A stretch of DNA of 20,188 nucleotides, taken from Methanosarcinales archaeon. GTDB lineage: Archaea > Nanobdellota > Nanobdellia > Woesearchaeales > CG1-02-33-12. Location: assembly GCA_017610505.1 (NCBI GenBank), contig JAFCBX010000002.1:1-20188 (forward strand), read 5' to 3'. The notes under the pieces are model-generated. The model saw only the letters and a program-made list of their open reading frames with translations, was not told the origin of the DNA and searched no databases. Of this stretch, positions 1-6,766 are shown in pieces (position 1 is the stretch's first letter; every line of letters begins with the position of its first letter). A program made the position numbers and the translations under genes.

Positions 1-561
1 GTCCTTTTCATTAAGCTGGTTTATTTTCTTCCTTTTGCCAGAGCTTGTTTCTTTTACATCGCCAACAGTCTCACCCTCTGGATTGATTATAAGCTTGCCC
101 ATATCATTGAGATGCACTTCTTTTCCGTTTTGGTTTTCCCTTACATAGCCGCTAACTACCTTTACTATCATATTTTCCTTAAGTTTTGCTATGTTTTCTG
201 CCTGGTCACCCCACATGACAATCCTTATTGTTCCTGTTTCATCCCCAATTACAAAGGATGCTACCTTTCCAGCACGGCCCTTGCTGTTAAACTCCCTAAG
301 CTCAAATACTCTTAAAACCTTTCCAACAACCTCAACGCTTCTCATTCCTGTAAGAATATTCTTTATCTGTAGTTTTCCGCCCAAAGCATCAAAGAGCTTA
401 ACTCCAAGTTCGTTAGCAACTATATGGGCAGCCCCTTCCTTGCTTATGAGTCCGGATAATTGCTTTAGCTTTCCGTCAATCTTCTCTTTTATTTCTTCTT
501 CACTAATGCCGGATTTCTCTTTTATCTTTTCCAGAATATCATTGTAAGGCATCTTTATCAT
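1..561 (-). CDS. RPA-like single-stranded DNA-binding protein, OB-fold (5' part only)
   Basis: The minus frame is open from ATG 561 to the window edge, giving the first 187 residues; the C-terminus is outside. The N-terminus (about residues 5-62) is a helical segment including SKEGAAHIVANELGVKLFD. An OB-fold follows (about 65-160), containing the strands IKNILTGMRSVEVVGKVLRV, ASFVIGDETGTIRIVMWGDQ and IVKVVSGYVRE. This order and the WG motif at 117-118 are typical of archaeal replication protein A (RPA41-like) subunits, which coat ssDNA in replication and repair. ATG 552 (starting MPYND) is an alternative start; 561 is chosen because it fits the upstream promoter with a short leader. The gene lies downstream of the surface cluster but appears to have its own TATA box, so it is probably not part of it. 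Confidence 0.85.
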   Translation of the reverse strand, partial: MIKMPYNDILEKIKEKSGISEEEIKEKIDGKLKQLSGLISKEGAAHIVANELGVKLFDALGGKLQIKNILTGMRSVEVVGKVLRVFELREFNSKGRAGKVASFVIGDETGTIRIVMWGDQAENIAKLKENMIVKVVSGYVRENQNGKEVHLNDMGKLIINPEGETVGDVKETSSGKRKKINQLNEKD

Positions 562-589
562 TTTAATCAATTATTGAAATCAACAGCTG

Positions 590-598
590 TTATAAATA
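590..598 (-). promoter_or_regulatory. TATA-like box for the RPA gene
   Basis: On the minus strand the sequence reads TATTTATAA. Its centre lies about 33 nt before ATG 561, so initiation about 26 nt downstream would give a leader of only a few bases. This is the only recognisable control element in the 73-nt gap between the cluster's last gene and RPA. Confidence 0.5.
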
Positions 599-634
599 GT
601 TTTATGTTTTGCAAAATAATTATTGAGAAATTGT

Positions 635-1342
635 TTAAATAAATCCTCCTTTTTTGATATACTCTTCAGTTGAAAATTTTTCAGGAACTTCTCCTGAACT
701 TTCATCTTCTGTTTTTTCCTCATTCTTAGATTCTTCTTCATTCTCATTTTCCTGCTTAAAATAAGGTGCATACTCTTCAAATAAATCAAAGTCAATATTT
801 ATGTTAAATGATGGCTTTATAGAATAATTTATGTTATTCTTATTTATTTTCAGGTTTTGAGTTGCTATTCCAATTAAATGATTTTCCTTAAATAAAAGGT
901 CATAATTGTTTTTTGGGATTATTATTTCTTCACCTTGCTTTAGTTCATTGTCTTTGTATTTTTCAATGTATTTATTCAAGTATTTGTTGAAATCAACTGA
1001 AAATGCATCATAAATCTGCTTTTTTGTTGGAATGCAATCTTCCTGCTCCTGATTTTCTGATGATTCATCTAATGGTTTGTAATCTAAATCCTTAAAACTT
1101 CCTTTCTTGTTTTTAAGGTCTTCAATTGTTTTATTTGCTGAATATTTTGCAGATAAGTCAATATATAGTAATGCTTTCTCTGCCTGCTGGTATGTTTTTA
1201 ATGTCTCGAGCTGAATTTTTCCAAGATTTTTTAACTTGAGCTCGTCTTTAGTCCCGTAATTAGTGTAGAAATATAAAAGAGCAACCATTAGGAATATTGA
1301 TACAAAAGTCAAAAATATTGCTGCTTTTTTGTTTTTAAACAT
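635..1342 (-). CDS. Membrane-anchored pilin-like protein, function unknown (235 aa)
   Basis: I do not recognise a named family. The N-terminus is MFKNKKAAIF followed by one hydrophobic helix (about residues 9-28). It therefore looks like a class III prepilin or a signal anchor, with the KKA motif just before the helix as possible cleavage site. The rest is hydrophilic and presumably extracellular. Residues 47-70 (ALKTYQQAEKALLYIDLSAK-like) are helical, and the C-terminal part (about 195-225) is very acidic, with runs of E, N and S. There is one cysteine, in DCIP. The gene is last in the cluster and starts 4 nt after the stop of the preceding gene, so it is surely cotranscribed with it. A possible weak ribosome site, GGGCTGAT, overlaps the upstream stop. 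Confidence 0.75.
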   Translation of the reverse strand: MFKNKKAAIFLTFVSIFLMVALLYFYTNYGTKDELKLKNLGKIQLETLKTYQQAEKALLYIDLSAKYSANKTIEDLKNKKGSFKDLDYKPLDESSENQEQEDCIPTKKQIYDAFSVDFNKYLNKYIEKYKDNELKQGEEIIIPKNNYDLLFKENHLIGIATQNLKINKNNINYSIKPSFNINIDFDLFEEYAPYFKQENENEEESKNEEKTEDESSGEVPEKFSTEEYIKKGGFI

Positions 1343-1346
1343 ATTA

Positions 1347-1916
1347 TCAGCCCTTAATTTTTAGGTATATTTCTATATTAAACTCGGGATTATTTGATGG
1401 TATTACAGTTTTGACTGTTTCCCCAATAATATCAAAGAGCTCTGAACTTTTGAAGCCCAAAACCCCGGGGGAATCCTCTGTTTTCTTTGTTTTTGTTTTG
1501 GCTCCCTTAGCAATATAACAAAAGCTCTCCCTGCCATTTTTATTTATTGTATACATCTCAATCCGCCAGTCTCTCACATCTTTAAGAATCTCTCTTGTTT
1601 TGGTGGTTAATAAGGGATTTTTTGTACATTCATTTTTGAGTTCTTCTATGCTTAATGTTCCTAAATATTCTGCAATAGTAATTTCATTTCCCTGAATAGG
1701 TGTTCTGAGATAGTTCAGCAAGATATAGTCCTTTTCAAGATTACCTATACTCTCTGCTGCTGATTTTTCTATGCCTTTATTGGTATTAGCAAGAAAAAGA
1801 AATGCAAAAATAAAAATCATTGCTGAAAAAAGTACTGCAATCAGGGAATCTGTCAAGTCAGGGTCAAGCCCTTTCTTGTTTCTTGCAATCTTCCTAAAAA
1901 GTTTAAAGCATTTCAT
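1347..1916 (-). CDS. Pilin-like membrane-anchored protein, function unknown (189 aa)
   Basis: The N-terminus is basic (KCFKLFRKIARNKKG) and is followed by LDPDLTDSLIAVLFSAMIF, one membrane helix at about residues 24-43. The NKKG motif before the helix resembles a type IV prepilin cleavage site. The helix is preceded by acidic residues rather than the classical E5. The exported domain contains LRTPIQGNEITIAEYLGTL, a stretch that recalls small secreted proteins of DPANN archaea (recollection, not verified), and two cysteines (NECT, FCYI) that could pair. ATG 1916 overlaps the upstream TGA in an ATGA junction, implying translational coupling with the 160-aa protein. No enzyme motif is visible. 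Confidence 0.75.
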   Translation of the reverse strand: MKCFKLFRKIARNKKGLDPDLTDSLIAVLFSAMIFIFAFLFLANTNKGIEKSAAESIGNLEKDYILLNYLRTPIQGNEITIAEYLGTLSIEELKNECTKNPLLTTKTREILKDVRDWRIEMYTINKNGRESFCYIAKGAKTKTKKTEDSPGVLGFKSSELFDIIGETVKTVIPSNNPEFNIEIYLKIKG

Positions 1917-2395
1917 TCTTGGACCGCAATTAGGAGTGTTCCACCATAAAAATTTCCCTTATCATAAATAATTACATATTGTGACATACGATTGATTTTT
2001 TTAGCTCTCCAGTTGGAGGTTAAAACACTTTTTTGATAATCATCACTATTTAAATCCATCATAAATGCCCTTGGGCTGTCTTCATCAGCTGAGTAACACT
2101 CATTCAGATTTTCATTGTTAAACTTATCTAAATCAATAATGCCTGTGTAGGTTCTCCCTGTCTCTTCATCCTGGTATGCAAAGCATTCTGGAGAGTTCAA
2201 GAATCTGTTTATGAGCACTGTTGTCTCAATGTTTTCAGGAAAGGTTGTTGTTGAAGATATATTACTAAGTACGAGATAACTAAAAAGTATAAATACAATA
2301 AACAGGAAGAAAGCAACAATAATAAAATATATAGGTTTTTTGCCTAATAAAAAACCACTTCCTTTTTTTGAAAAAAATATTTTTTTATTTCCCAT
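1913..2395 (-). CDS. Single-pass membrane protein, function unknown (160 aa)
   Basis: The start is set at ATG 2395 (MGNKKIFFSKKGSGFLLGKK). A longer TTG-initiated reading is possible but would lie within the upstream gene and lacks support. The basic N-terminus (1-20) precedes a strong membrane helix at about 22-45. The external part contains LINRFLNSPECFAYQDEETG and a later NECYSADEDS; the two cysteines (in ECFAY and ECYSA) may form a disulfide. The NRFL.SPECFAY-type stretch parallels LLNYLRTP in the next gene, suggesting that the two are distant relatives or partners (inference). ATG 2395 overlaps the stop of the amidase-like gene by 11 nt, and the 3' end overlaps the following gene by 4 nt. 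Confidence 0.75.
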   Translation of the reverse strand: MGNKKIFFSKKGSGFLLGKKPIYFIIVAFFLFIVFILFSYLVLSNISSTTTFPENIETTVLINRFLNSPECFAYQDEETGRTYTGIIDLDKFNNENLNECYSADEDSPRAFMMDLNSDDYQKSVLTSNWRAKKINRMSQYVIIYDKGNFYGGTLLIAVQE

Positions 2396-3404
2396 ATTTA
2401 ATAAACCCGCTGGAGATTGAACCACCAAGCTCTGGTATTTTTTTTAGTAATTCTTTGCCATCATCACTTTCAGTATTTCCTATTTCTAACATAACAAAAA
2501 TCTCGTCTTTTATTTTTTCTGGAAAATCCTTGTCAGTTACCTCTACATCAACAGGAACAATGGATGCACCAGTAATCTTAGTATTATCAAAAGCTTTATT
2601 TTCAAGAATAGAATTTATTATTAAGCAGGCTAATTTTCTGCTCTCTTTTTCTTTGACTGAGCCTGAAACAATAAATGCCTTGATGTTGTTTTTTGTTGTG
2701 TCTTTGTTTTTTCCTGCCCTAAGGCTTATTACAACACCTGCATCAGCAGGCTTATCACTTTCTGAAGGATCATTGCAGTTTATTGAGAGTATTCCCTCAT
2801 CCCCATCATACTCATGAAGATTTCTTGTAGAAAGTATATTAAAATAATTAATCCATGCATTGGTAATCTTGAAAATAAAAGAGTTTGCTATACCACATAT
2901 TTCTCCTGATGGCTCTATCTTGTCTTTTTCATAACCAGGGTCAACAAGGATTTTTTTGTCTTTTAAGCTCTCCCCTGTTGTTTCATCACACTTTAGGAGG
3001 TTAAGGTTTTTCTCCAAAGATTCTCCAATAGAAATCTCATCATTTATTTTTGCAAACTGTATTTTGGCTGGATTCTCAAGTGTTAAATCCATTTCAAATC
3101 CTTTATAGCCAACAAATTTGTAGGACATTCCGTCAATTTGGGTTTTTTTATAAACAGTCGTAGAATTTTCATTAAAATCAATATTATACTTAGAGACATT
3201 TTGTGTATAATTTATTATTATGTTGCCTGGGCTTGAGAAAAGTGTGTCTATAACCAATGCCATGTCCCTTGCGAGATATGCCTTATATGGTGTTTCACTG
3301 TCTGACCATTTTACTGCACTGCTAATTAAAAGAAAAGCAACAATAGCAGCGCCGACTATCTCGCCAGCAAGAAACATTGAACGCACCACACCTCTTTTGT
3401 TCAT
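2385..3404 (-). CDS. Anchored surface protein with degenerate N-acetylmuramoyl-L-alanine amidase (Amidase_3-like) domain (339 aa)
   Basis: The N-terminus MNKRGVVRSM is followed by one hydrophobic helix (about residues 11-30), in prepilin style. Residues 31-145 form an unrecognised, probably beta-rich region. Residues 150-339 follow the motif order of zinc amidases of the Amidase_3 family. KKILVDPGY (150-158) sits where DPGH is expected, E168 lies at the start of the next helix, STRN (192-195) matches the usual TR motif, GVVISLRAG (223-231) replaces SIHAN, and VMLEIGNTES (304-313) matches LVExGFxSN. Two expected metal histidines are therefore Y158 and R229, while the two acidic positions (E168, E307) remain. 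This suggests a fold kept without hydrolase activity. The match is by eye only; a different alpha/beta domain is the alternative. The 3' end overlaps the next start. Confidence 0.7.
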   Translation of the reverse strand: MNKRGVVRSMFLAGEIVGAAIVAFLLISSAVKWSDSETPYKAYLARDMALVIDTLFSSPGNIIINYTQNVSKYNIDFNENSTTVYKKTQIDGMSYKFVGYKGFEMDLTLENPAKIQFAKINDEISIGESLEKNLNLLKCDETTGESLKDKKILVDPGYEKDKIEPSGEICGIANSFIFKITNAWINYFNILSTRNLHEYDGDEGILSINCNDPSESDKPADAGVVISLRAGKNKDTTKNNIKAFIVSGSVKEKESRKLACLIINSILENKAFDNTKITGASIVPVDVEVTDKDFPEKIKDEIFVMLEIGNTESDDGKELLKKIPELGGSISSGFIKYGK

Positions 3405-3424
3405 ACATTACCATAGAAAGTTAA

Positions 3425-3435
3425 AGTTTAAATGC
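3425..3435 (-). promoter_or_regulatory. Possible internal TATA box before the amidase-like gene
   Basis: The minus strand reads GCATTTAAACT in the 51-nt gap before ATG 3404. The centre is 26 nt from the ATG, which predicts a leaderless transcript. In such A+T-rich DNA this could be chance, but no ribosome site is seen before ATG 3404, which fits leaderless initiation. Confidence 0.4.
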
Positions 3436-3455
3436 TTTTTGGTGAGATGCCTTAA

Positions 3456-4652
3456 CTACCACAATTCTTCTATATCTGTTGCAGAATATCTACATCCCAT
3501 AAGTTTTGTTGATTGGTCAACAAACCCTAACGGATCATCATACTTAACTAGAATAGTATCAAAAGGCTCTGAATACGGCTTTATATATCCTTTATCTGAC
3601 AATTCATGATGTGCAAGACAAATACTTTTTTCATTATATTTAATAAAAGCTATCTGTGGGTTTTCTTCCTCAAAATAATTTCCATAATAAAAAACATAAT
3701 CATATTTTATATTGTGTTCTAAATTTATTGATTCTTCTGGATAGGAAATTGAATTTTTACCATCAGATTTTAAATTATATACACAAAAAGGGGTATCTAT
3801 TTCTATGCTGCCTTTCTCTTCCTTTCCTTTCATTAAGGTTAACTTTAGGCTCTCTTCATCTGATTCAGAATTAGTAAATTCACTGAACTCAATATAATAT
3901 CCTTCTGGTATAAATGATTTGAAATTAAATGCACCGCAGCTGCATGGCTCTTCATCTTCTGCAAATTCCCTGTCCTTGCATAATTCAATAAAATTCTTAA
4001 AGTTGTTCAGGCTGTATATTGCCTTCTTTTCTTCTCTGTATTCCTGGCTTAAACAGGATCCTTTCTCAAGATTTTCACATACTGCAACCAGATCTTCACC
4101 ATATTCGCTGTATTTCTCCACATAAACTGTCCTTAACTGCAAATCATAACTCTCTTCCAGAAACAATGGTGACCTTGAGATAAAAAAACACCCCGGGAAT
4201 TCTATTCCATCAAATGTTTCACAAAAAAGTTGTTTTTCTTCACACTTGATTTCCCCACCTTCATACTCACTATCTATTTTCCTGCATAGGCATATGCATG
4301 CATTGTCCTTTTCGCAATTAAGATCAAGGGGTTTTTTAAAGGAATAATCTTTAGTAAAAAACTCCCCCCGTGATTTTGCCATGCCCTTAAATTCTAATTG
4401 ATTACAATTGCTTGAAAATCCAACAATTGCCGTATTCTTGTCCATGCGCAAAGGCATTGATTTTATTGTTCCAGGATTATTACCATCTACTTCTTTTATT
4501 AAATTAACAAGATTATAAAATGAATTCTTGCTTTCTTCAGTAGGTCTAACTAACCCAGCAACTATCCACACAACAGCAATGAATAAAGTTATTGAGAAAA
4601 CTATGCCCAATGTAACATCAATAGTAACCCTTGCATTTTTCTTCTTCTTCAT
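3456..4652 (-). CDS. Cysteine-rich membrane-anchored surface protein, function unknown (398 aa)
   Basis: The lysine-rich N-terminus MKKKKNARVTIDVTLG leads into one helix (about residues 13-34). KKNA followed by RVTID places an acidic residue at +5 after a possible prepilin-type cleavage, as in true pilins. The large remaining part contains 16 cysteines by count. They include a tight cluster (NCEKDNACICLCRK, about 114-127), FCETF, PGCFF and CSCGAF. Such a density implies several disulfides, or less likely bound metal, outside the cell. No catalytic motif was recognised. It begins 14 nt after the preceding stop, without an evident Shine-Dalgarno sequence. It is the largest protein in the left half of the cluster and could be a structural hub of the complex (speculation). 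Confidence 0.75.
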   Translation of the reverse strand: MKKKKNARVTIDVTLGIVFSITLFIAVVWIVAGLVRPTEESKNSFYNLVNLIKEVDGNNPGTIKSMPLRMDKNTAIVGFSSNCNQLEFKGMAKSRGEFFTKDYSFKKPLDLNCEKDNACICLCRKIDSEYEGGEIKCEEKQLFCETFDGIEFPGCFFISRSPLFLEESYDLQLRTVYVEKYSEYGEDLVAVCENLEKGSCLSQEYREEKKAIYSLNNFKNFIELCKDREFAEDEEPCSCGAFNFKSFIPEGYYIEFSEFTNSESDEESLKLTLMKGKEEKGSIEIDTPFCVYNLKSDGKNSISYPEESINLEHNIKYDYVFYYGNYFEEENPQIAFIKYNEKSICLAHHELSDKGYIKPYSEPFDTILVKYDDPLGFVDQSTKLMGCRYSATDIEELW

Positions 4653-4666
4653 TTTTGATTTTTTGG

Positions 4667-4957
4667 TTAGCAGTCAGTCCTCATCATAATTTTCTTCTCA
4701 TCTTCTGTCATATCCATAACGCTCTTTTGGCAGCCACCATATTCCGGCTTACCTGGTTCACAAGGGCACTTGTCCATGATATCCTCAATCTCATCTCCAT
4801 CAGAGTCCTCCATTTTTCCAAAAAGATTATGAATCTTTTTTATACTGTCACCTATAATCCCAGTAAATACCATTATTGATACAGTCACAACAACAAGGAC
4901 TATTACAGCAATGACAATAACATTAAGGCTTAATTCAACACCCCTCTTGTTTTTCAT
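4667..4957 (-). CDS. Small pilin-like protein with thrombospondin-3-like calcium loop (96 aa)
   Basis: The mature part is short. MKNKRGVELSLN is followed by a single Val/Ile-rich helix (about residues 11-35). The soluble tail then carries DSDGDEIEDIMDKCP (51-65), the pattern of a calcium-binding thrombospondin type 3 repeat, and four cysteines (C64, C66, C76, C96). ATG 4963 is possible, but GAGGT (4968-4964) abuts it directly. The same sequence lies 6 nt before ATG 4957, which is therefore preferred. KRG before VELSL is a plausible class III cleavage site. Its size suggests a minor pilin or a small accessory of the neighbouring large proteins. Calcium binding is inferred from the motif only. 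Confidence 0.75.
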   Translation of the reverse strand: MKNKRGVELSLNVIVIAVIVLVVVTVSIMVFTGIIGDSIKKIHNLFGKMEDSDGDEIEDIMDKCPCEPGKPEYGGCQKSVMDMTEDEKKIMMRTDC

Positions 4958-4963
4958 TTTCAT

Positions 4964-4968
4964 ACCTC
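4964..4968 (-). promoter_or_regulatory. Shine-Dalgarno GAGGT deciding the 4957 start
   Basis: GAGGT lies with zero spacing to ATG 4963 but 6 nt before ATG 4957, which favours the second ATG as the true initiation codon. Confidence 0.55.
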
Positions 4969-4991
4969 TTTCTTATTCTTGGATTCTGTTA

Positions 4992-5606
4992 TTATATTTG
5001 GTAAGCAAAACAGACATCCTCATCTCTTTTTATTAAACCTAAAAACCTGTAATTTTTGTCTTCATTAATTTTTAAATTATTTTCATCTGTAAAAATAATC
5101 TTTTCTACATATTGAGTTTTATCTGATATTTCAAGTTTCTTTGAAAACCATTTATTTTTCACAGCAATAACACAGGGATTATATTTTATATCTTTTTCAT
5201 AATATTCTATCTGGCCTTCAAGGCTTGTTCCATAGTACTTTATTTTACCCCCTACATTGACCATAATGCCAAGGTTTCCCTCAGAATTCTTTTTAACAGC
5301 TAATTCACATGTACCAAAATTCTTAAGCTTTAAATTATTTATTTCTTCTCCATCTTCTGGATTACTGGAAAGTTCCCGAATATTATTATAAATCAATTCA
5401 ACATTCTCTTTCATCTCTGGGGGAACCTCAAATTCAGATTCTGTCTGGTCTTTTCCAATAGTAATTACAGGAATATTAAGTTTTGTTTTATTAAAAAAAG
5501 CATCTGCTGCTTTTGGAAAAAGTGTCTGAAATAACCCAAATACCACCCCTATAACAACCAGTATTAAAATCAATTTGCCAATGGTGTTAAGTGCCATGGA
5601 TGCCAT
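4992..5606 (-). CDS. Single-pass membrane-anchored protein, function unknown (204 aa)
   Basis: The start ATG 5606 lies 2 nt after the stop of the 53-aa ORF upstream; ATG 5597 (MALNTIGK) and a TTG at 5612 are alternatives. The N-terminus MASMALNTIGKLILILVVIG gives a helix at about residues 9-27, without the KKG-type motif seen in neighbours, so an ordinary signal anchor is possible. The exported region is mixed alpha/beta, with three cysteines (GTCEL, NPCVIAV, DVCFAY) and a repeated pattern of short beta strands near the C-terminus. No family is recognised. Its position between two other anchored proteins and the near-zero spacing place it in the same translationally coupled set. Confidence 0.72.
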   Translation of the reverse strand: MASMALNTIGKLILILVVIGVVFGLFQTLFPKAADAFFNKTKLNIPVITIGKDQTESEFEVPPEMKENVELIYNNIRELSSNPEDGEEINNLKLKNFGTCELAVKKNSEGNLGIMVNVGGKIKYYGTSLEGQIEYYEKDIKYNPCVIAVKNKWFSKKLEISDKTQYVEKIIFTDENNLKINEDKNYRFLGLIKRDEDVCFAYQI

Positions 5607-5608
5607 TT

Positions 5609-5770
5609 TCAACCAAACCTCAAAAAACTAAATAAAGCTTTCATATCACTAATCATCTTTTCCCTTAAGCTGCTTTGGAGAAACAAAAAAACAAGTATAA
5701 ACCCAAGTATGATTACCCATAATGCAACCTGTTTCCACATAAGTGCTTTTTTGTTAAAAATTATCTTCAT
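5609..5770 (-). CDS. 53-aa single-helix membrane microprotein
   Basis: ATG 5770 to TGA 5609 encodes 53 residues. MKIIFNKKALMWKQ is followed by one hydrophobic helix (about residues 15-31) and a short C-terminal tail ending FLRFG. NKKA before the helix copies the N-terminal pattern of the neighbouring pilin-like genes. The ORF fills the 173-nt gap between two cluster genes almost exactly: it starts 9 nt after the upstream stop and ends 2 nt before the next ATG. That spacing is the main reason to call it real. It could be a minor pilin core without a head domain, or a membrane assembly factor. Without it, this would be the only sizeable hole in the left half of the cluster. Confidence 0.6.
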   Translation of the reverse strand: MKIIFNKKALMWKQVALWVIILGFILVFLFLQSSLREKMISDMKALFSFLRFG

Positions 5771-5779
5771 GTTAATTTC

Positions 5780-6613
5780 TCATATGCTTTCCAAGCGTTC
5801 ACAATACTTTGATTTGTCTACAATACTTAAATCTTCAATATATATTTGGTTTGCCTTTTTAAGCTCCTCTTTTTTTTCTTTGAATTCATCTGATTCAAAA
5901 AGATTAAGATAACCATAAAAATTATCACTTATATATTTTGTATACAAAGAGATATCAGGGCTCATTAAGTTAATTGAATATGTTTCTCTCTGGTCCCCAA
6001 CAAAAACAAGCTTCTCCCTCATTCTTATTACCCCATCTCCATCAAGGCTTTGTATATAATACAAATAGGTTATACCCTCTTCTGTTTTCTCTTTTTCCTC
6101 ATCATTATCTTCGTCATGTTCTTTTTTGGAACTGGCTGGAATATAATCATGTGTAGCCATGTATTGTATAATTTCGTCTGGAGTTATAGGAGATTCGAGA
6201 TGATTTTTAATATTAAAAGTATAACAAGGAAAGCACATTCTCTTATTCAAGAAACGAGGGCTATCAAATAAGTTCTGGTATTCTCCATTGAGAAACATCC
6301 ACCAGCATCTTGCGCTTAAGTCTGAAATCTGCATCAATACTTGTTCTCTATCCCCCTCAAGGGTTTTTTCCTGGGTCCTGCATGCTATTGGAACAACTGG
6401 TGCTGTTTCAATAGGTATATCATACCATTCTAGCTTTAGCACTGCCTTTGCCCTAGCAAGTATGCTTGCCCTGCAGGCCTGTTCAGTGGTAATATCTCCT
6501 ACATTTATAACAAAGATATTCAGGATGATAATAACAACTATAAAGCCTACAAGGGCCATTATTATATAAACTAGATAAGACTTCTCCTGTCCCTTGCGGT
6601 TATGGCAAAACAT
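5780..6613 (-). CDS. Cysteine-containing membrane-anchored protein, function unknown (277 aa)
   Basis: MFCHNRKGQEKS is followed by a long hydrophobic helix (about residues 13-37). RKG before the helix fits a prepilin-type site. The external region has ACRAS (C47), ACRTQ (C78), ARCWWMF (C103) and a CFPC pair (127/130), so disulfides are likely. The run DLSARCWWMFLNGE followed some 20 residues later by CxxC recalls conserved DPANN surface proteins (from memory, unverified). A very acidic, low-complexity linker (about 164-182) splits it from a C-terminal part rich in Y, I and D. CxxC could suggest a thioredoxin-like site, but no thioredoxin fold is evident. ATG 6613 lies inside the end of the 41-aa ORF upstream. 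Confidence 0.75.
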   Translation of the reverse strand: MFCHNRKGQEKSYLVYIIMALVGFIVVIIILNIFVINVGDITTEQACRASILARAKAVLKLEWYDIPIETAPVVPIACRTQEKTLEGDREQVLMQISDLSARCWWMFLNGEYQNLFDSPRFLNKRMCFPCYTFNIKNHLESPITPDEIIQYMATHDYIPASSKKEHDEDNDEEKEKTEEGITYLYYIQSLDGDGVIRMREKLVFVGDQRETYSINLMSPDISLYTKYISDNFYGYLNLFESDEFKEKKEELKKANQIYIEDLSIVDKSKYCERLESI

Positions 6614-6725
6614 TTCCTGCCTCTTTTATTAAAAAGAAGAAGACAATTATAAAAATAATCACAAGAAGTATGATTATCAATGTTTCTGGGCTTATATGGT
6701 CTCCTCTTTTTTTTAGTTTATACAT
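6600..6725 (-). CDS. 41-aa single-helix membrane microprotein
   Basis: ATG 6725 to TAA 6600 encodes MYKLKKRGDHISPETL followed by an Ile/Val/Phe-rich helix (about residues 16-33) and the short tail IKEAGNVLP. KKRG precedes the helix as in the neighbouring pilin-like proteins. An AGGAG ribosome site lies about 8 nt before the ATG, and the 3' end overlaps ATG 6613 by 14 nt. This is a real-operon signature that supports the ORF despite its size. It heads the left-hand sub-operon, behind a good TATA box. It could be a bare pilin-helix subunit or a regulator of the complex. Confidence 0.6.
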   Translation of the reverse strand: MYKLKKRGDHISPETLIIILLVIIFIIVFFFLIKEAGNVLP

Positions 6726-6744
6726 GGATAAAACTCCTGTTTTT

Positions 6745-6754
6745 ATGTATATAA
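6745..6754 (-). promoter_or_regulatory. TATA box heading the left-hand sub-operon
   Basis: The minus strand reads CTTATATACAT with a purine-rich GAAAAG just upstream, which resembles a BRE. The centre is about 25 nt before ATG 6725. A promoter here would separate expression of the 6725-635 genes from the MEMO gene. Confidence 0.5.
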
Positions 6755-6766
6755 GCTTTTCGGTAG

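Noticed and set aside
191..547. Open plus-strand frame opposite the RPA gene
   Set aside because: It is antisense to a well-supported OB-fold protein, is rich in S, F and P as expected for a shadow frame, and has no promoter or ribosome site.
580..795. 71-aa minus-strand frame overlapping the end of the 235-aa gene
   Set aside because: It is a second frame through an acidic low-complexity region (Met/Lys/Arg-rich image), without a ribosome site.
1913..2428. TTG-initiated longer form of the 160-aa membrane protein
   Set aside because: The extra 11 residues lie inside the upstream gene, and ATG 2395 gives the normal basic N-terminus right before the helix.
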